The notes: generated by a model not told the origin, from the letters alone. A stretch of 64,000 bases of DNA from Hymenopellis radicata (GCA_015501595.1 JADNRX010000031.1:62001-126000); one strand, 5' to 3'. Numbered from the stretch's first letter, positions 33,065 through 45,675 are shown. A program made the numbers and translations.

Positions 33065-33879
33065 TACCGTCGGCCAGAAGTCCAAGGTTGATTTTTCAAA
33101 AAAAGTTGTATTTCATCGATCAATTTGTCATTTCGGAAGGTCGCTGGTTCAAGTCCCCGTTAGAGCACAATAGTTTGCTCAATCTATCTCACCACATACT
33201 CTTCCCCGTTGAGTGAGACAAACCAGATGAATGAGATAAGAGTGCTTCGGAGCCCTTCTTGGGATGACGGCAACTTGCAGTACTAGGCTACTTTCATGGT
33301 CTGATTGAGAACCCTTCAGCCAGATACCTCTGTTATGTGTATTGCTGGCTGGATACCTCTGCTATGTGATAAGCCACCTTCAGAGCATGTGTCAGAGCTT
33401 CTAGACCAGCTCCTCTGAAAAATAGAAGCTGTGAAAATGAGTCTACTTACTACATCTATAAGTACATACTAATTCTTGAGAAGAGTATTCAAGAAGCCAA
33501 GGACACACCCTCAGTAAGTAATGTGCAACAACAGGGGAAAATGGGATACATTTGAGGCTTTATGAGGCCCTGTCTGTCTCACGAGGCAGTGTGGCGCACG
33601 CAGTGCCTAATTCGGAGAAATCGCGCCGATCACGTGACCTCTCGTATCTGTTCCCTGCTCGAATTCTGGAGCCTCCCACATCTGGGAACGGTGTTCCCCT
33701 AGCTAATAGCGTCTATGGGATCACCTAGGGCTCACAGCACATGCACAAGTGCAATATTACAGAGGTAATCTTGAGACGGGGTCGGGGCTCGAACGTGCGA
33801 CCTGCCCGAAAATCTCCACTCGGGTCTCTCTGAAATGAAAATTCTCAAAAAAGCATCCTTGGACTTCTGGCCAGCAATA
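33065..33879. mobile_element. 815-bp non-autonomous element, copy 2
   Basis: It is bordered by a perfect 7-bp duplication GACTGAG (33058-33064 and 33880-33886). Ends and interior match copy 1 (30911-31694) in reverse orientation. The 31-bp greater length is explained by a local duplication of the GTGTATTGCTGGCTGGATACC / CTCTGCTATGTG region near 33340-33370. It lies in the spacer between the membrane protein and the RasGEF gene. Confidence 0.88.
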
Positions 33880-34137
33880 GACTGAGAGTGATAGACGAAG
33901 TTATGGAAACGCAAGTTGGTCGCGATGGTCGGGGCGCGGAGAAACGCTGTACACTGCTCAACATAATCAAGCGCAAACAAACTTGAATCTTGCAGACAGG
34001 TCGGTCAAATTTGCATTCAAAACAACACAACAGCCCGAGGAAGGATAGCAAGGAAAGCAAATATTCTATGTGATATATATATACCTATTCAAGAATGAAA
34101 ACGATGCGAGCAAGTCCAGTTTAAGTCATACAGGTCG

Positions 34138-37100
34138 CTATACATGAATACCGAGCCATTCGGTCTCTTTACCAGTAGATTTCGACGATGAACTCTGGCC
34201 AGGACTAGCCATCTCGCGCAGGCCTAACGCGCGCTTACACATATCCTGTGGTATCGCCCGCATCCTCAAGCATTTCTGCAGAAGCTTCCGATCACAGCCC
34301 CACTGAACACCAGTGGCAATATGTTGTCCAGCTACCAGGCGCTTGATGACGCCAGCTCGTAAACGCTGCTTATGAACGTTGATGAGCGGTTCCATCTGGA
34401 TACCAGGCGGTAGCGACTGGAGGTTATCGAAAACCTCTGGATGAGAAAGAGTGTCGTAATTCCACGTTAAAGGATCTATGGACACCATGGTGTGAGGGGC
34501 AGTCGGGTCGATGAGATCGGGAAGACGAGAGTAAACAGTCAGCTGTGAAAGATATATGCCTATGAACGGAATGCAAGTGGCTGAAGCGCTGCCAGCACTA
34601 GCACCCAGATCCACGGATTTAGACTTTCCGGTGGAAGGGCCGCTATGTCCTAGATGTGCGCCGGAGTTCGTGCCACCGCCGCTGATGACCGAAGGAGCCC
34701 GCGAGTTGACTTCGATAGGCTTAGCATCGACAATTGCATCTACCGCGTGTCGGATGTACTTGAACGAATCCTCGCCGCTCGTGAAAATCCGCAAATCTTT
34801 TAAGAGACGCGTCTCAAAGCCGGAGAGGCGTTGCCATAGGCCCTTCATAGCTTGCCATACCAAGTGACTGTTCATCCCGGAGATAATAGCGACGAGCGTG
34901 TTGAAGTTGTTCATTTGCCAGCATTTCTAAAAGCGGAAAGTTAATTCTCAGCAGGTGAGAAGAACAGATACGCGTAACATACCCAAGCTATCCTGATCAA
35001 TTTGCCAACAACCGTATGTCTTGCAACTGGAGGTGTTAAAACGATTTCCGAAACAGTAAAGTTTGCCATCAAATTGAATCGAGCCCTCAACGCCGCGAGC
35101 GCACTCGTCTTCGCCGGGAATCGTTTCTCCGCCGTCCAACGAGACCGGTCTTTCAGGTACTGAGCCCAGTCGTATATGTCAACTTTCCCATCTTCGCCCA
35201 TCCAGTCATCCAGGATCAACTCCTCGAACTTGACTGAGGTGAACAAATCCTTGTCGATCATAGTAAAGATTTGTGCAAAAGTTTCAGATGGGTAGGCAAG
35301 GATGTAGGATCGATGAGACTGCGCGTCAGGACCGAGGACATTAGATGGCGATGGAACAGTTCCATTGGCTGAGGATGCGACAGATGTGTTGGGCACCAAA
35401 ATCGACGGAACGTCGCTGGGCATGCGACTCTGCAGAATCTCCATCGGGACGACGTCTTCGGGATCAGGTTTTGCTTTAGGCGAGCGCTGCACCGTTGACT
35501 CGCCACCAGTCGGAATGCCATAAGACGTCTGCGTCGCAACGGGAGTGCTTGCGTTGTCGCCCCTCTGCCCTTCAATAGCCAATAGTTGATCCTGAGAAGC
35601 ACCATCCTCTGATTGCTCGTATTCGTCACTGTTGTCTTCAACATCACCATTGACATCACTGCCATCATCACCCTCAAACTCGTCATCATCAAGCCTGGGA
35701 GGTTCGTCTTCATAATCACCGGTAGCGAGGCGCTCCTGCATGGTACGAACCCAACCATCAACCTTGGACGCCTTTTCTTGTTGCCTTTCGACATTGATCT
35801 GGCCTTCCAAGCGCTTTAACGCATCGTTCGCATCTCCTCTTTCCCCGTCCTCGCTGAGCGAGTCTACAAGAGCATTGATCTGCCATTGCTGAATGGGACC
35901 ACCCAAACCAACAACCGACGCTGACGAAGCAGCAGAGCTGGCCTCTGAAGCAACAGAATCCCGGTTCGTCACGTTCATGGAGGACACAGTATCCGACCGG
36001 CGCACAAACTCAAAGTCGCGCCTCAAAGGGAGCTTCTTGTGAGGACGACGCAGTCCAGGCGGAGATGAAGGCCCTACACCGCCATCGTCAGAAGACGAAT
36101 CCGATAGGTCAAGATCGTCGATGGACACAACATCGAACTGCCACGGGGAAGTAAAACCAGCAAATTTGGCGGAACTGCGATTCGGAGACAACTCCTCGCC
36201 AAACGATTCTGTGGAAGACGTTCGTGCGAGAGATACGGCGTCGGGTTCCGGAGTGTTTGAAGGGGGTGCGGAGGAAAAGCTGGGGGCGGAAGAGGATACT
36301 GTACGAGTGGATTCAGCATATTCTGGAGGGGGTTCAAGTGGCTTTCCAGGCGGCGCTGTCGTCGACGGTTTTGCCACTGATGATGACGGATCTGACTTGG
36401 TGGGAGGCGGCGGAGGGACTGAGGCTAGAGGAGTGGACGAAACCGTGGACCCAAACGGCTGGTTGTCAATGAGTTTAAGATACTGTTCGACGCCGCCATG
36501 CACCGTAAGTAAATCCCTCGAGACTGACAACTCCAGATCAAAGGCAGAAACATCCGTACACACACCAGACGGTGTTCGCGGTGCCGTAGCTCTGTGGTTG
36601 TTACTGTTCAAGACGCGTTTCCATCGACCTAGGCGGCCGATCGTCTTCACAAGCGCACGTGAAAGCGCGCTGGAATGAATGGGGAGGGTCGCGGAAGTGG
36701 TAACGAAAGGAAGCGCCATATCAGCCTCAGGCCCTGGAGCGTAATCCGTGCGATGAAGGATGGAAAGGGATGACGATGCCATGGAATTCGTGATGCCTGT
36801 CGGGGATAAAACACCCCCGCCCAGGTGAATATTGCTCAGCTGAGCTGTCCCGCCGCTCGTAGAGTCTTCGTCTACAGGAACAAAATCAAGATCCAGATCA
36901 TCCTCATCCTCGTCCGAATTTAGATTTTTGGTTGCCTCCGCGAAGCTTTGACCGAGAAGATGTTGTCCCGGAGCACTAACACTCGACGGTCTAGACTTTG
37001 GCTGCGAAGGTGTCCGCGTATGACGCTTTTTGCAATCCTGCGCGACCTTCTTGAGCTTCTTAACGATGCTCTAAAACAGAAATGACAAGTAAGCTTGGGC

Positions 37101-39147
37101 TCAAAATTAATAAAGATGAGTAAAACTTACCAAACCATCGGTATACTTCACCAGTACAGGATCGCGCATCAAAGAGTTTATCCAACTGGCAAACAGAAGC
37201 CTCAAATCCCTATTCGGCAAAAAGTCTACCGTGAAAAAAGTCAAAAGCCAGTATCGAAAAGCGACAAAAGTCCGTAGTCGAACAATTCTTCGGACAGTGT
37301 CGTCAATGTTCGAGTTTGTTTTCTGGAGCGCCCAATGGAATCGACAGATGAGGAGATGGCATAAGTCCACAGCCCCGACATACGTCCGGTAAGTCAGGAA
37401 GAAGTTGAGCAGTTCGTCGTAATTCAACTCGCTGGTCAACTGGGCTATCCAGCGCTCGATTGAGGCGGCGATAATGACTTTCTGCACGTCGTCTCCCGAA
37501 GTCAAGCGCAGATTAGGCACATCTGGGCTCTTTCCCCGACGGCTTCGTCGCTTTGATATACTCGACGATCGTGCACCAGACGAATAGCTGTCCTGGGATA
37601 GAGAAACATCATCGCCATCGGTAATAATCTCTCCCCAGATCACGAAGCGTGGGTCGTTACGCGGAGCAGAGGCCTCCTCTGAGTTGTACGTCAGCCTGAT
37701 CACATCGGTGTCCTCTGCCTCCGACAACAGCTTGTCAATGGTAGGCACACCGCGGTACGTCTGAATGACATCGAACACGTCTCCCGAGAAGCGAGAATGC
37801 ATAGCGGTATCGGGGCTTATTGTGATGATCTCCGATTTTTCTTCTTCTGAGAGGGGAGGACGAATGCGTATCGCAGATGGAGGTCTGGCAGGTTCCTGAT
37901 CATCTGGATAGAGTTCGGCGGGTATAGGTGACAAAGGTTCGCTGAATTTATCCGACGCCACGGATTGTCGTGCCGTGCGAGCGGATTCGAAGGACTGCAT
38001 TTCCCGCAAATGTCGAGGCTGTCGGAGGTGTTCCAATCCTAGTTTACGCGGTGCGCTAAACATGACGCTGCGACCAAAAGGATAAGCGATAGGATCTGGC
38101 TGGTGCCGGAATCCCTCGTGATCCAAAGACTGACTAGCACTCGACGAGCCTTCGCCGGGAGGCTAAGGCTGTGTGTCGACTGATTGGGGGATGAATAGTT
38201 TGACCAATCCATGACTGCTCCGAACAAGTCGGTAGAAGGACCGCCATTGGCATCAAACTCTGGGAGTCGAGGCGCGTCGATGGAGGTCACACTATGTGAG
38301 TGTGTACGCGTCATGGGAGGAGGGGAGGTCATTGGGACATTGCCAGTCAAGTCTGGTATTGAGCGGGTCTTCCTAAGTTTCCGGGACTGGCCATTGGACG
38401 ATGACGAATTTGTGTTCTTGAACACGCTGTAGACCGCATGGACGCTCATGCGCGAGCGTCGCTTAGTGCGTGACTGCGGAGACACGCTATTGAGAGAATT
38501 GCGGGACATGGTACTCGATTCTGCTTCAGCAGCCGATGCAGCTGGGGCAGACTGACCCCGGTGCCTGAGCAGATGTAAGTAAACTAAAAGACAAGGATCA
38601 GGTAGATGGACGCACCCGACACGGTACGTTGGCTTCCCGTGCTGATTGACAAAGGCTGTGATAGCGTATGGGGACCTGACCTCCAGGTTGACACCATAAT
38701 GCTGGTCGTAGCGGCGCTTGAGTTCCCGCGCAGCAGCCCCGGATGACGTTTCCACGAAACTACCGTCCGCTATTTGATGAGTTGGTCAACCACAAGCGCT
38801 GTGATGAGAGTGTAACGGTACTTACGAGCAATTGAGATATCGGCGCCTGCTATTTCGGGGGGCAATGGCCCGTTGTTGTCTGTCCCTTCCACATAGGAAA
38901 AAGACGCCTGGGAGCCGTTGGATGAAGGGGTAGGGACAGGTAACATGAAGCTAGCCTGGGACGAATTGGTGGATGAAGTGGGGGATTGTGCAGCGGACGA
39001 GGCAGGCGAAAGGCTGCCGAGCGGATCGACGGTAGTGATAATTTCCGGAGGATGCCGGGATGCGAGCGGAGTGTCCGGACGGGGGTCGTCGGTGGGGTTT
39101 ATGATGGAAATGGGGGGCAAAGTGGGAGTGGGAGTCGGCGTGGTCAT
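34138..39147 (-). CDS. Lte1-type Ras guanine-nucleotide exchange factor
   Basis: A large multi-exon minus-strand gene starting at about 39147 (MTTPTPTPTLPP). After a Ser/Pro-rich N-terminus (with FVETSSGAAARELKRRYD) comes the RasGEF N-terminal (REM) domain around 37.1-37.5 kb (IERWIAQLTSELNYDELLNFF, LRLLFASWINSL). A long acidic, Ser-rich linker follows. The CDC25-homology catalytic domain lies at 34.2-35.3 kb (FTMIDKDLFTSVKFEELIL, LIRIAW-KCWQMNNFNTLVAI, SGMNSHLVWQ, CIPFIGIYLSQLTVYS). REM plus CDC25 separated by a long linker is the Lte1/mitotic-exit GEF layout, and the target GTPase is presumably Tem1-like. One junction (38164-38216) needs a 53-nt intron to keep frame. The gene looks intact and is divergent from asf1 with a 358-bp gap. 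Confidence 0.85.
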
Positions 39148-39505
39148 GATTCGAGATGGATGCAAAGAGTACAACGAGACAAATACGCAGCGGGAGAGCA
39201 AGAAAACTATTGAAACATTCTATACGGTCGAAATATCGTTACAGGTGGTCCGGATGAGGGCAGAGATGGCGGGGCGTGAGTCAACAGGGCACAGGCCTAA
39301 ATGAGGGCGAGGACCGTATGGCGTCCGCTCGTCGTCGTTGTCGAATGTCTCGACGTCGTAGGGGTCGTTGGCGTCGTAGGGGTCGTCGCCGCCGCCGACG
39401 TCGTGCACGTCGATGATGGTAGAAAACAAAAGAGATCACTTGCACGTGACCATCGGTTCTCCCTTTCTCGAAAACGCGCTTGGTCCGCTACCACCACCAC
39501 CAGTC
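39148..39505. promoter_or_regulatory. Divergent promoter region between the RasGEF gene and asf1
   Basis: This is a 358-bp spacer. It contains a GTCG-rich tandem repeat (GTCGTAGGGGTCGTTGGC about twice, near 39355-39390), whose reverse frame (DPYDANDPYD) is open and could be a 5' leader frame of the RasGEF gene. TATA-like sequence is not evident. Confidence 0.4.
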
Positions 39506-40245
39506 ATGTCGATAGTCACCATTCGGGTACGCTTTTTGCTCTTTTGGACTACACATCCTAACCAATTCCTTAGAACGTGGAATTCATTAACAATCCCGCC
39601 AAATTCTCCGACGTTTACCGTTTTCGTGTTACTTTTGAATGCATCGCGCCGCTCAAGGATGGTAAGAAAGTGTTTAAATTGCCACTCACCTCCTCTCACA
39701 ATTCTTTTTAGATCTTGAATGGAAACTTATATACGTGTCGTCGCCTGGTAACGAGGATCTGGATCAAGAACTAGACGACTGCCTCGTCGGACCAGTCCCA
39801 GCTGGTGTAAACTCGTTTGAATTCGAGGGATCCGCGCCGGACCCCATTAAGATACCCTCAGACGATGTGCTCGGAGTGGCCGCCCTCATCCTTACTGGTT
39901 CCTACAAAGACCAGGAATTCGTGCGCGTAGGCTATTATCAGAACACGGAATATGATAACGAGGAGATGAAGGAGAATCCTCCCGCCAAGATCATGTTTGA
40001 CCGCCTTGTGCGCGATATCAGTCTGAAGCCTCGCGTCACGCGATTCCAGATCAAGTGGTCCGTTCCCGTCTGCATTCTTGTGTGGCGCGTTCAACTGACT
40101 GTTCGACAGGGATGTTATACCGGCTCAGCAGGGATCCACAGCCGCGGGTGCAGCAACTTCGGCTGCCGTTCCGTCTGCGAACGACTTGGATGACACAGAG
40201 GAGGAAAAGCCGAAACCTAATGGCGCCATGTCACTATCATCATAA
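39506..40245 (+). CDS. asf1: Histone chaperone ASF1
   Basis: Anti-silencing function 1 binds the H3-H4 dimer and passes it to CAF-1 and HIR for nucleosome assembly in the nucleus. Four exons join in frame: 39506-39526, 39574-39661, 39712-40057 and 40110-40245. The N-terminal Ig-like core is highly typical ([87 protein letters not shown]). A short Ala/Ser-rich acidic tail follows, as in other fungi. Introns are 47-52 nt. The protein is complete at about 196 aa. Confidence 0.95.
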
Positions 40246-40635
40246 CCTCGCTGAGTTTTTGTTGTACGTTTTGGGTGTATTCTAGGCCTTATATCTATTC
40301 TCATATGTATCACTGTTGGACGCGATGTCCTCCTTTTCTGACTGGTCAGCCACCCTCATATGGCATGCCGTAACCGAGTGCTTGTCCAAATCTGTCGGCC
40401 TTTGACCGCCACTCCGAGTCCGAAATGAGATCAGACGTTCGTGCCAAAGGTGTCGTCCAAGTCCTCAGCGCATTGACCTTGACTGAACGTCAGAGGCCAG
40501 TTGTACAAAGGACGTCGTACTACAAAGGAGCGCTGGTCCATCTCATCGACTTTGCTTCAGTCAAAGTTACCGGCGGGCTCTTGGCCTCTTGCTTAATTCA
40601 GCTATAGCTGCTATATACATCGATTGGTTTGGTTA
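40246..40635. other. Spacer and upstream region of the zinc-finger gene
   Basis: No gene is supported. AGCTGCTATATACATC at about 40608-40622 is a TATA-like element 15-30 bp before the ATG of the C2H2 gene. Confidence 0.4.
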
Positions 40636-41774
40636 ATGGACAAAGTTCCTCTCGTGCATATAAATAAGGACGGTTCGTTGGCATCTTTGCCCCCACCTTT
40701 CCAATCTCGCATTGATTACTACTCCAATGCCTCCAATCCGTATTGTGAGTCTTCTTCCCGTGCAATGACTTACAACTCTGACCTCTATCTCAGATCCGTC
40801 AATCTTCAAAGTACCCCGCTGTCGAACTCCCCCTCTCCAAAACCCGTGTTCGTAAATCCCAGTACGCAATCCCGCCTCCATCTGAGCATCTACTGACTTA
40901 TAACTAGGAACATCGCGTGCGAGTTCCCAGGTTGTACCCGCACATTTCCCCAACGGTGTAATTATCGGGATCATATGAACGTCCAGTATGTCCGTGAATT
41001 GTTTGTAAAATCAACGGCGCTCATCTATCAATCAGCGAAGGAAAACGCCCACACGCCTGTCCAGACTGCGAGAGCGCATTCGCCAACCGTGGCGGTCTTA
41101 CGCGCCACCAGAAGAAATATCACAACTACCTTCCCATCCGCCACCGGTCTGCTAAGAAGCTTTCCACCGACGAGAAATCCTCCTCCCGTGATGTTGAGGT
41201 TGCCAGGACACCGTCCCCACCTCCAGCAGCACCGTCGTCGTCAGCCACTGACGGTGGCAAGAAACCTCGATGGATCAATACCTTCGCACTCGAGGGACCG
41301 AATTCAACTTTTCCTGCAATCAACCTAGACCCAATTCTCAGTCCGTCCGAATCGTCTGCCTCCGGATCTTCCAGCATATATGCCTCACTTCTGTCGCCGC
41401 CATCTTCCTGGGGACCGACCTCTGGCGACACGAAGCTTCACTACGATTATACGGATTTCTCCTCTTCATCATATCCATCATGGGCGGCATCGAGCGTTAA
41501 TCAGGCGCTTCATTACGATTACTCGCAACCGTTGTCCTTCGCCAGTTCGAATCCTCAGCCGACATACGATTTCGCACCGCCCTCTTCGTCGTTCACTTTC
41601 GCTCCGACGCCGAATTACTCGCACTGGTCGTCTCTTCCGAGTCACGCTGGCCAGGAGTCTGCATTCCATGGCAATACGTACAGCACATCTGAAGATGTCC
41701 TGAACCTCGACCACTGGAATCAGTATCAGTACCAGTTCGGAAACCCTTCCACGCTGATGAACTATTCGTATTAG
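40636..41774 (+). CDS. Two-finger C2H2 zinc-finger transcription factor
   Basis: The ATG at 40636 begins MDKVPLVHINKDGSL. After short introns, finger 1 is CEFPGCTRTFPQRCNYRDHM (ending at NVH) and finger 2 CPDCESAFANRGGLTRHQKK (ending at YH), joined by HEGKRPHA, close to the TGEKPY-type linker. The intron after the codons for NV (about 40986-41035) splits the second His of finger 1 in frame. The C-terminal two-thirds is Ser/Tyr/Pro-rich (YDYTDFSSSSYPSW, YDFAPPSSSFTFAP), likely a transactivation region. Two N-terminal fingers with a disordered activation tail suit a nuclear DNA-binding regulator; the targets are unknown. Confidence 0.85.
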
Positions 41775-42468
41775 ACATACTATAGATGTTGGAAGTCTTT
41801 TGTACACAAATAGCTAGTGGCACTCAAACCACATACTTGTATTTTGTTCTACATGTAAACAGCTTGCTTGCCTGCTGGCCTTGAGATTTTATATAAGAAG
41901 TGAAATTGGATTTGCTCTGGGATTGAAGGCGCCAGCTTGATCACATGGTCGTGACTTGAGCATTGAATCTTGGACTCCTACCATCACCATGCCCACGTCC
42001 GCGTTGAATCCACCGAGGAAACGGCCGCGAAACAGCAAAGAGAGTATCAGAACATGCGACGACGACGATGCTCACAATATCCAAGGGCAACATAGACGCT
42101 TGCTACCAAGCATCTCTTCAAATGCGCGAATTGGGCTGCAGAACAGAAGCGGTGAAGATTTCAACATCCGAAAAACAAGCAAAGTACACAAGGACAGAAG
42201 AGAGGACAATCATAAGCGGGAGATATCGTACAACAACATTATGGTCCACATCATAGCACAAGCAGGACGGCGGGTCGCGGGGCCCAAATGAGCACGTCAG
42301 ACCATCTGTTCATCATCATCCTCTCCCACACCAGCCAGTACCTCCTTGAATCCCTGCCTGGAATCGAAGGTGTAGCCAACAACCCGGAACTTAGAAAAGC
42401 CTTATATGTGCGATCTTGGTATGGGACATTGTCAGCTCCTTGCACAGCTGCTTTAAGCTTCAGCTCGG
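41775..42468. other. Spacer between the zinc-finger and P-loop genes
   Basis: This holds the 3' flanks of two convergent genes. The frame 41956-42291 is open but lacks a domain. No repeats were seen. Confidence 0.35.
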
Positions 42469-44155
42469 CTAGCGTTTGGTTCGCCGAATGCTGCGGGTGA
42501 GCGCGCGATGCATCAAGCCATCGACGACCTTCCCGGCCACTGAACGCGTGACGGATACGTTAAGTGCAGCGGCCAGCTGTCCTTGTACTCTCTCGAGCTG
42601 GTCCTGCACCAGATCTATGGTCTTCTGGGCAATGTAGGGAGAAAGGAACTCAGCAGAGTAGTCAGACCGCTGGAAGCAAGCTTGCCCTCTCTTGTCGATC
42701 ACAACAAGAGGCTGAAGTAGGAACACACGATGTGCACTGGCATCGATGGGCGTGAAAGCGAATAGATTGTCGAGGAGAGCTTCACGGATCGATTGCTCAA
42801 GGGTCGCAGGCGTGGGGGCAAAACCCAAGCCAAAGAGCCATCGTGGGACCGGCCCACTCATATCCAACTTTTCTAAAATCTTGGAATGATCTATTGCGTA
42901 TCGTTCCCTGGGTTTGGCAAGGTCAGTATGGATAGTTTCCAGAGAACACAGCATTAAAGACAAGACACACGTTAGGGCCGCAATTTCCTTTGATGACCAC
43001 ACCTTCATGTACCACGGCTCTGCGGCAAAAGTTTTGAGGAAGTGTCTCTTGCGTGGCTCCCGTGGTGACGATGTCCATATAACACACCGAGCGTCATTGA
43101 AGATCTCAGGACAAGACCACTCACCTTGGTCGTCAACGTCAATGAGGACCCAGCTTTCCTCAATAGCTTGCGTGATTTCAGGCCATTCTTCAGGGATTTT
43201 TTGGGTTTTCTGGACACCGTCACTGCAAAAGAAGTACACATTGGTGGGGGAGTTTAGGAAGAACACCGACTGTCCCAAAGCGAGCAGCCGGAAAAGGAAG
43301 TAATAACAGCCAAAGCTTTTGCCTGTCCGATGGAATGCATGAGTGAAAAACCCAGAGCGAGAGAAAGCCGACCACTTGCCAATCCCGGGCTGGCCGGTGA
43401 CAAAGAAACGGGCCTGGTAGTTGGGTTTGCTCGCCATGCACATCGCGTATCGCATGAACAGGGTGTACTCATGCCGGAGAATGAACGTGGCGGTGGGGCT
43501 GCGGCGCGTAAGCTCCCGTTTGAGGCCGAGGAGTGCCAAGGTCTTATTAGCGTCAAGGTCGATGTAGCGTATTGTGGCCGGGCCGTCGTCCACATCCTCG
43601 CCGTCATTCGAGTCCGCGCCTTCGCCTTCGTCTTCGCCATCATGATCGTTCACATCATCGTCAGCATTCGGATCCTCGCCTTTGCCCTCGTCTTCGTCTT
43701 CCACATCCATATCATCCGGGTCGCTCTTCTCGCTGCTAGGGATGAGCCACCCGTCATCTGGTGTCAAGGTTTTGACGTAGTCGAGCAAGGCGGCAGGCTC
43801 GTCCGCTAACTCCACCTCCTGGCCACCGTCGACAGGCCAGAGGGCGTCACGAAGAGGTTTATATAGATCGTCCCAAAAGAATTCGCGCAGGGGGGACGGC
43901 ATCTGGGGGACCTGGGGTGCTCCACCTACTTGTGCTTGCGCACCGGTCGCTACCATGCGCAGACGCTCAATCTCCTCGTCTTTGCTTTGAATAGCCTGCC
44001 GAAGACCCTCGATTTCGCTCTGGGCTTGCATGAGGTACTCCTGTTACTGGAGACAGAAAAATAATTGAGTTATGTATGACAGACGCTGGACCAGGACTAG
44101 CGCGTCCTGACATGGAGGGACGAAAGCGCTTGTGGCTGTGCAAGACGTCGGACAC
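42469..44155 (-). CDS. Crinkler/RHS-like P-loop NTPase
   Basis: The minus-strand gene begins MSDVLHSHKRFRPSMSG (ATG at 44155). An intron joins it to EYLMQAQSEIEGLRQAIQSK, a coiled coil. A long acidic region follows (DDMDVEDEDEGKGED). The ATPase core then shows HEYTLFMRYAMCM, Walker A GQPGIGKS (only after removal of a GC-AG intron at 43379-43323), SVFFLNSPTNVYFF and a Walker B-like ESWVLIDVDD. PREPRKRHF and a C-terminal helical region complete it. This core resembles the NTPase of fungal Crinkler and trypanosome RHS proteins, often encoded near repeats; the cellular role is unknown. No secretion signal is visible. Confidence 0.65.
43323..43379 (-). other. GC-AG intron that completes the Walker A motif
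   Basis: The donor is GCAAGT and the acceptor GGACAG. Splicing gives GIGKS across the junction. The 57-nt intron has no stop and is a multiple of three, so its retention would insert 19 residues inside the P-loop without shifting frame. Confidence 0.65.
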
Positions 44156-44411
44156 ATTCGGGTCCAGCCGAACCTTCTTCCTCTATAATAATACCCGCGA
44201 TAACCCTCAATCCCTCTTCTAAGCTTCGTGACATATTGCACTAACTTGTGCAATATGTAACGAAATCCGTACGTGTCTTCCCTTTTCTTAAGCCGTACAC
44301 CGAAGGACTTTGACACGGAAACTGGCTGTCGTCTTGCGGCCCGTCAGGTGGAACTAGTCAATCTCAAGGTGTTCAGACGAGATGTGTATGTAGTTCGCAT
44401 TCTATAATCAC
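44156..44411. promoter_or_regulatory. Divergent upstream region
   Basis: It lies between the minus-strand P-loop gene and a plus-strand small gene. A short inverted word TTGCAC...GTGCAA (44236-44251, around TAACTTG) is present. No gene. Confidence 0.3.
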
Positions 44412-44933
44412 TTGGGGCACCTACTAAAGGGACCTAGGATCTACGACAAACTCGTTGCAGAGGGCACCGAAGGGCTTGCCGATTTTGGGGAGAACAGCCT
44501 CTTCCAAAGACACTCTTGTGTGAAGGGTAGCGCTCGGCGTGAGTTTTCTCTTCGTAGAACTGAAACCTCTTCTAACAATGGGCGCCAGATTGGCAGTCCA
44601 TCGGTGCGGAGATGATATCTGCGAGGAGCTCAAGGAAAGCAAGCGCGTTCGGAAACATTCTATTGTGTATGTAGATGGATTCGACGATCTCCCGAGGCAC
44701 TGGAGGATCGTGGACGAAAACTACCATTCGATCCAGTATGAATGTGTTCGTTGTCGTGATCTTTTGCGAATCCTTGGACGGATGGGCCGATATAGAACTT
44801 GGGACGTGAGTATCTTCACCAATTCCAGAACGCACTGTTCTCAATATAGGCACGGAACTTCATAGAGGTGTGGAGAACGTGGATTATTGCAAGGTTTTTA
44901 GGATGCCAGACGAACCTCTCCCTGAATCCGTAA
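44412..44933 (+). CDS. Hypothetical small gene, spliced, 5' end uncertain
   Basis: The exon frames include HLLKGPRIYDKLVAEGTEGL, then ICEELKESKRVRKHSIVYVD and DDLPRHWRIVDENYHSIQYE. After an intron (44806-44849) comes ARNFIEVWRTWIIARFLGC with a stop at 44931-44933. No ATG matches the first exon, so the start is unknown and the gene may be incomplete. A second, acidic frame (VVEVSDEAIRDASLVTSDSD) is open to 45034 and would be an alternative 3' end. No domain is recognised. Confidence 0.4.
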
Positions 44934-45034
44934 AAGTCGTTGAGGTGTCGGATGAAGCAATAAGGGATGCGTCTCTAGTTACTAGTGATTCGGACGATGA
45001 GGAGGATTCGGACACGAGTATCAGAATCAAGTGA

Positions 45035-45675
45035 TGATGAAGACTATATTTTCGAAGACGAAGAGGTGCGTTGATGCCACGCCTCGGGAGGTTTCGAACT
45101 CCAGGTGGTAATTAATATCCAGTAGAGTTTCGGAGCCGTGTCTTCTACTGGAAGTTTAAAAATGTGCAACAATGAATAACATGCACAGTAGTGGATACTT
45201 GAAAGGCTGGTCCTTCCGAGTAATATACTGTCCGGCTATCCGAAATCGTAGCCTCACAGTAGGTTCAGTCATGATCACTTGATACAAACTGTTGGGAGAT
45301 CTTCGAGTTCAACTTTGTGCCGAGTCCACAGCGAAGCGATTGTTTGACAAGCACGGCAAACACGATGCGTCTCGAAATATAGTGAAAGTTATATAAGAAC
45401 TAAAGATACATGCAATGAGCGTGGGTATCGTATGCCATGGATATCCGGGTGAAAGGAGTGCGAAGAGAATTGTAGGCTACATGGAGGTGCTTTGCTTTAG
45501 TGGGATAAATGATACCTATGTTACAGCGAAGGCTACAATAGGGAATAATAAATTAGAAGGGTATACGTCGAAACATCTCGTGATGAATGTATGAGTAGTC
45601 TGCTACGAGATTGCCAAATTAGCATATATTAAAACTTGATGTGGGCCGACGACTCACTGAAAGCTCCGAAGAAAG
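45035..45675. other. Non-coding spacer
   Basis: I see no supported gene or repeat. This is the shared 3' flank of two convergent genes. Confidence 0.4.
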
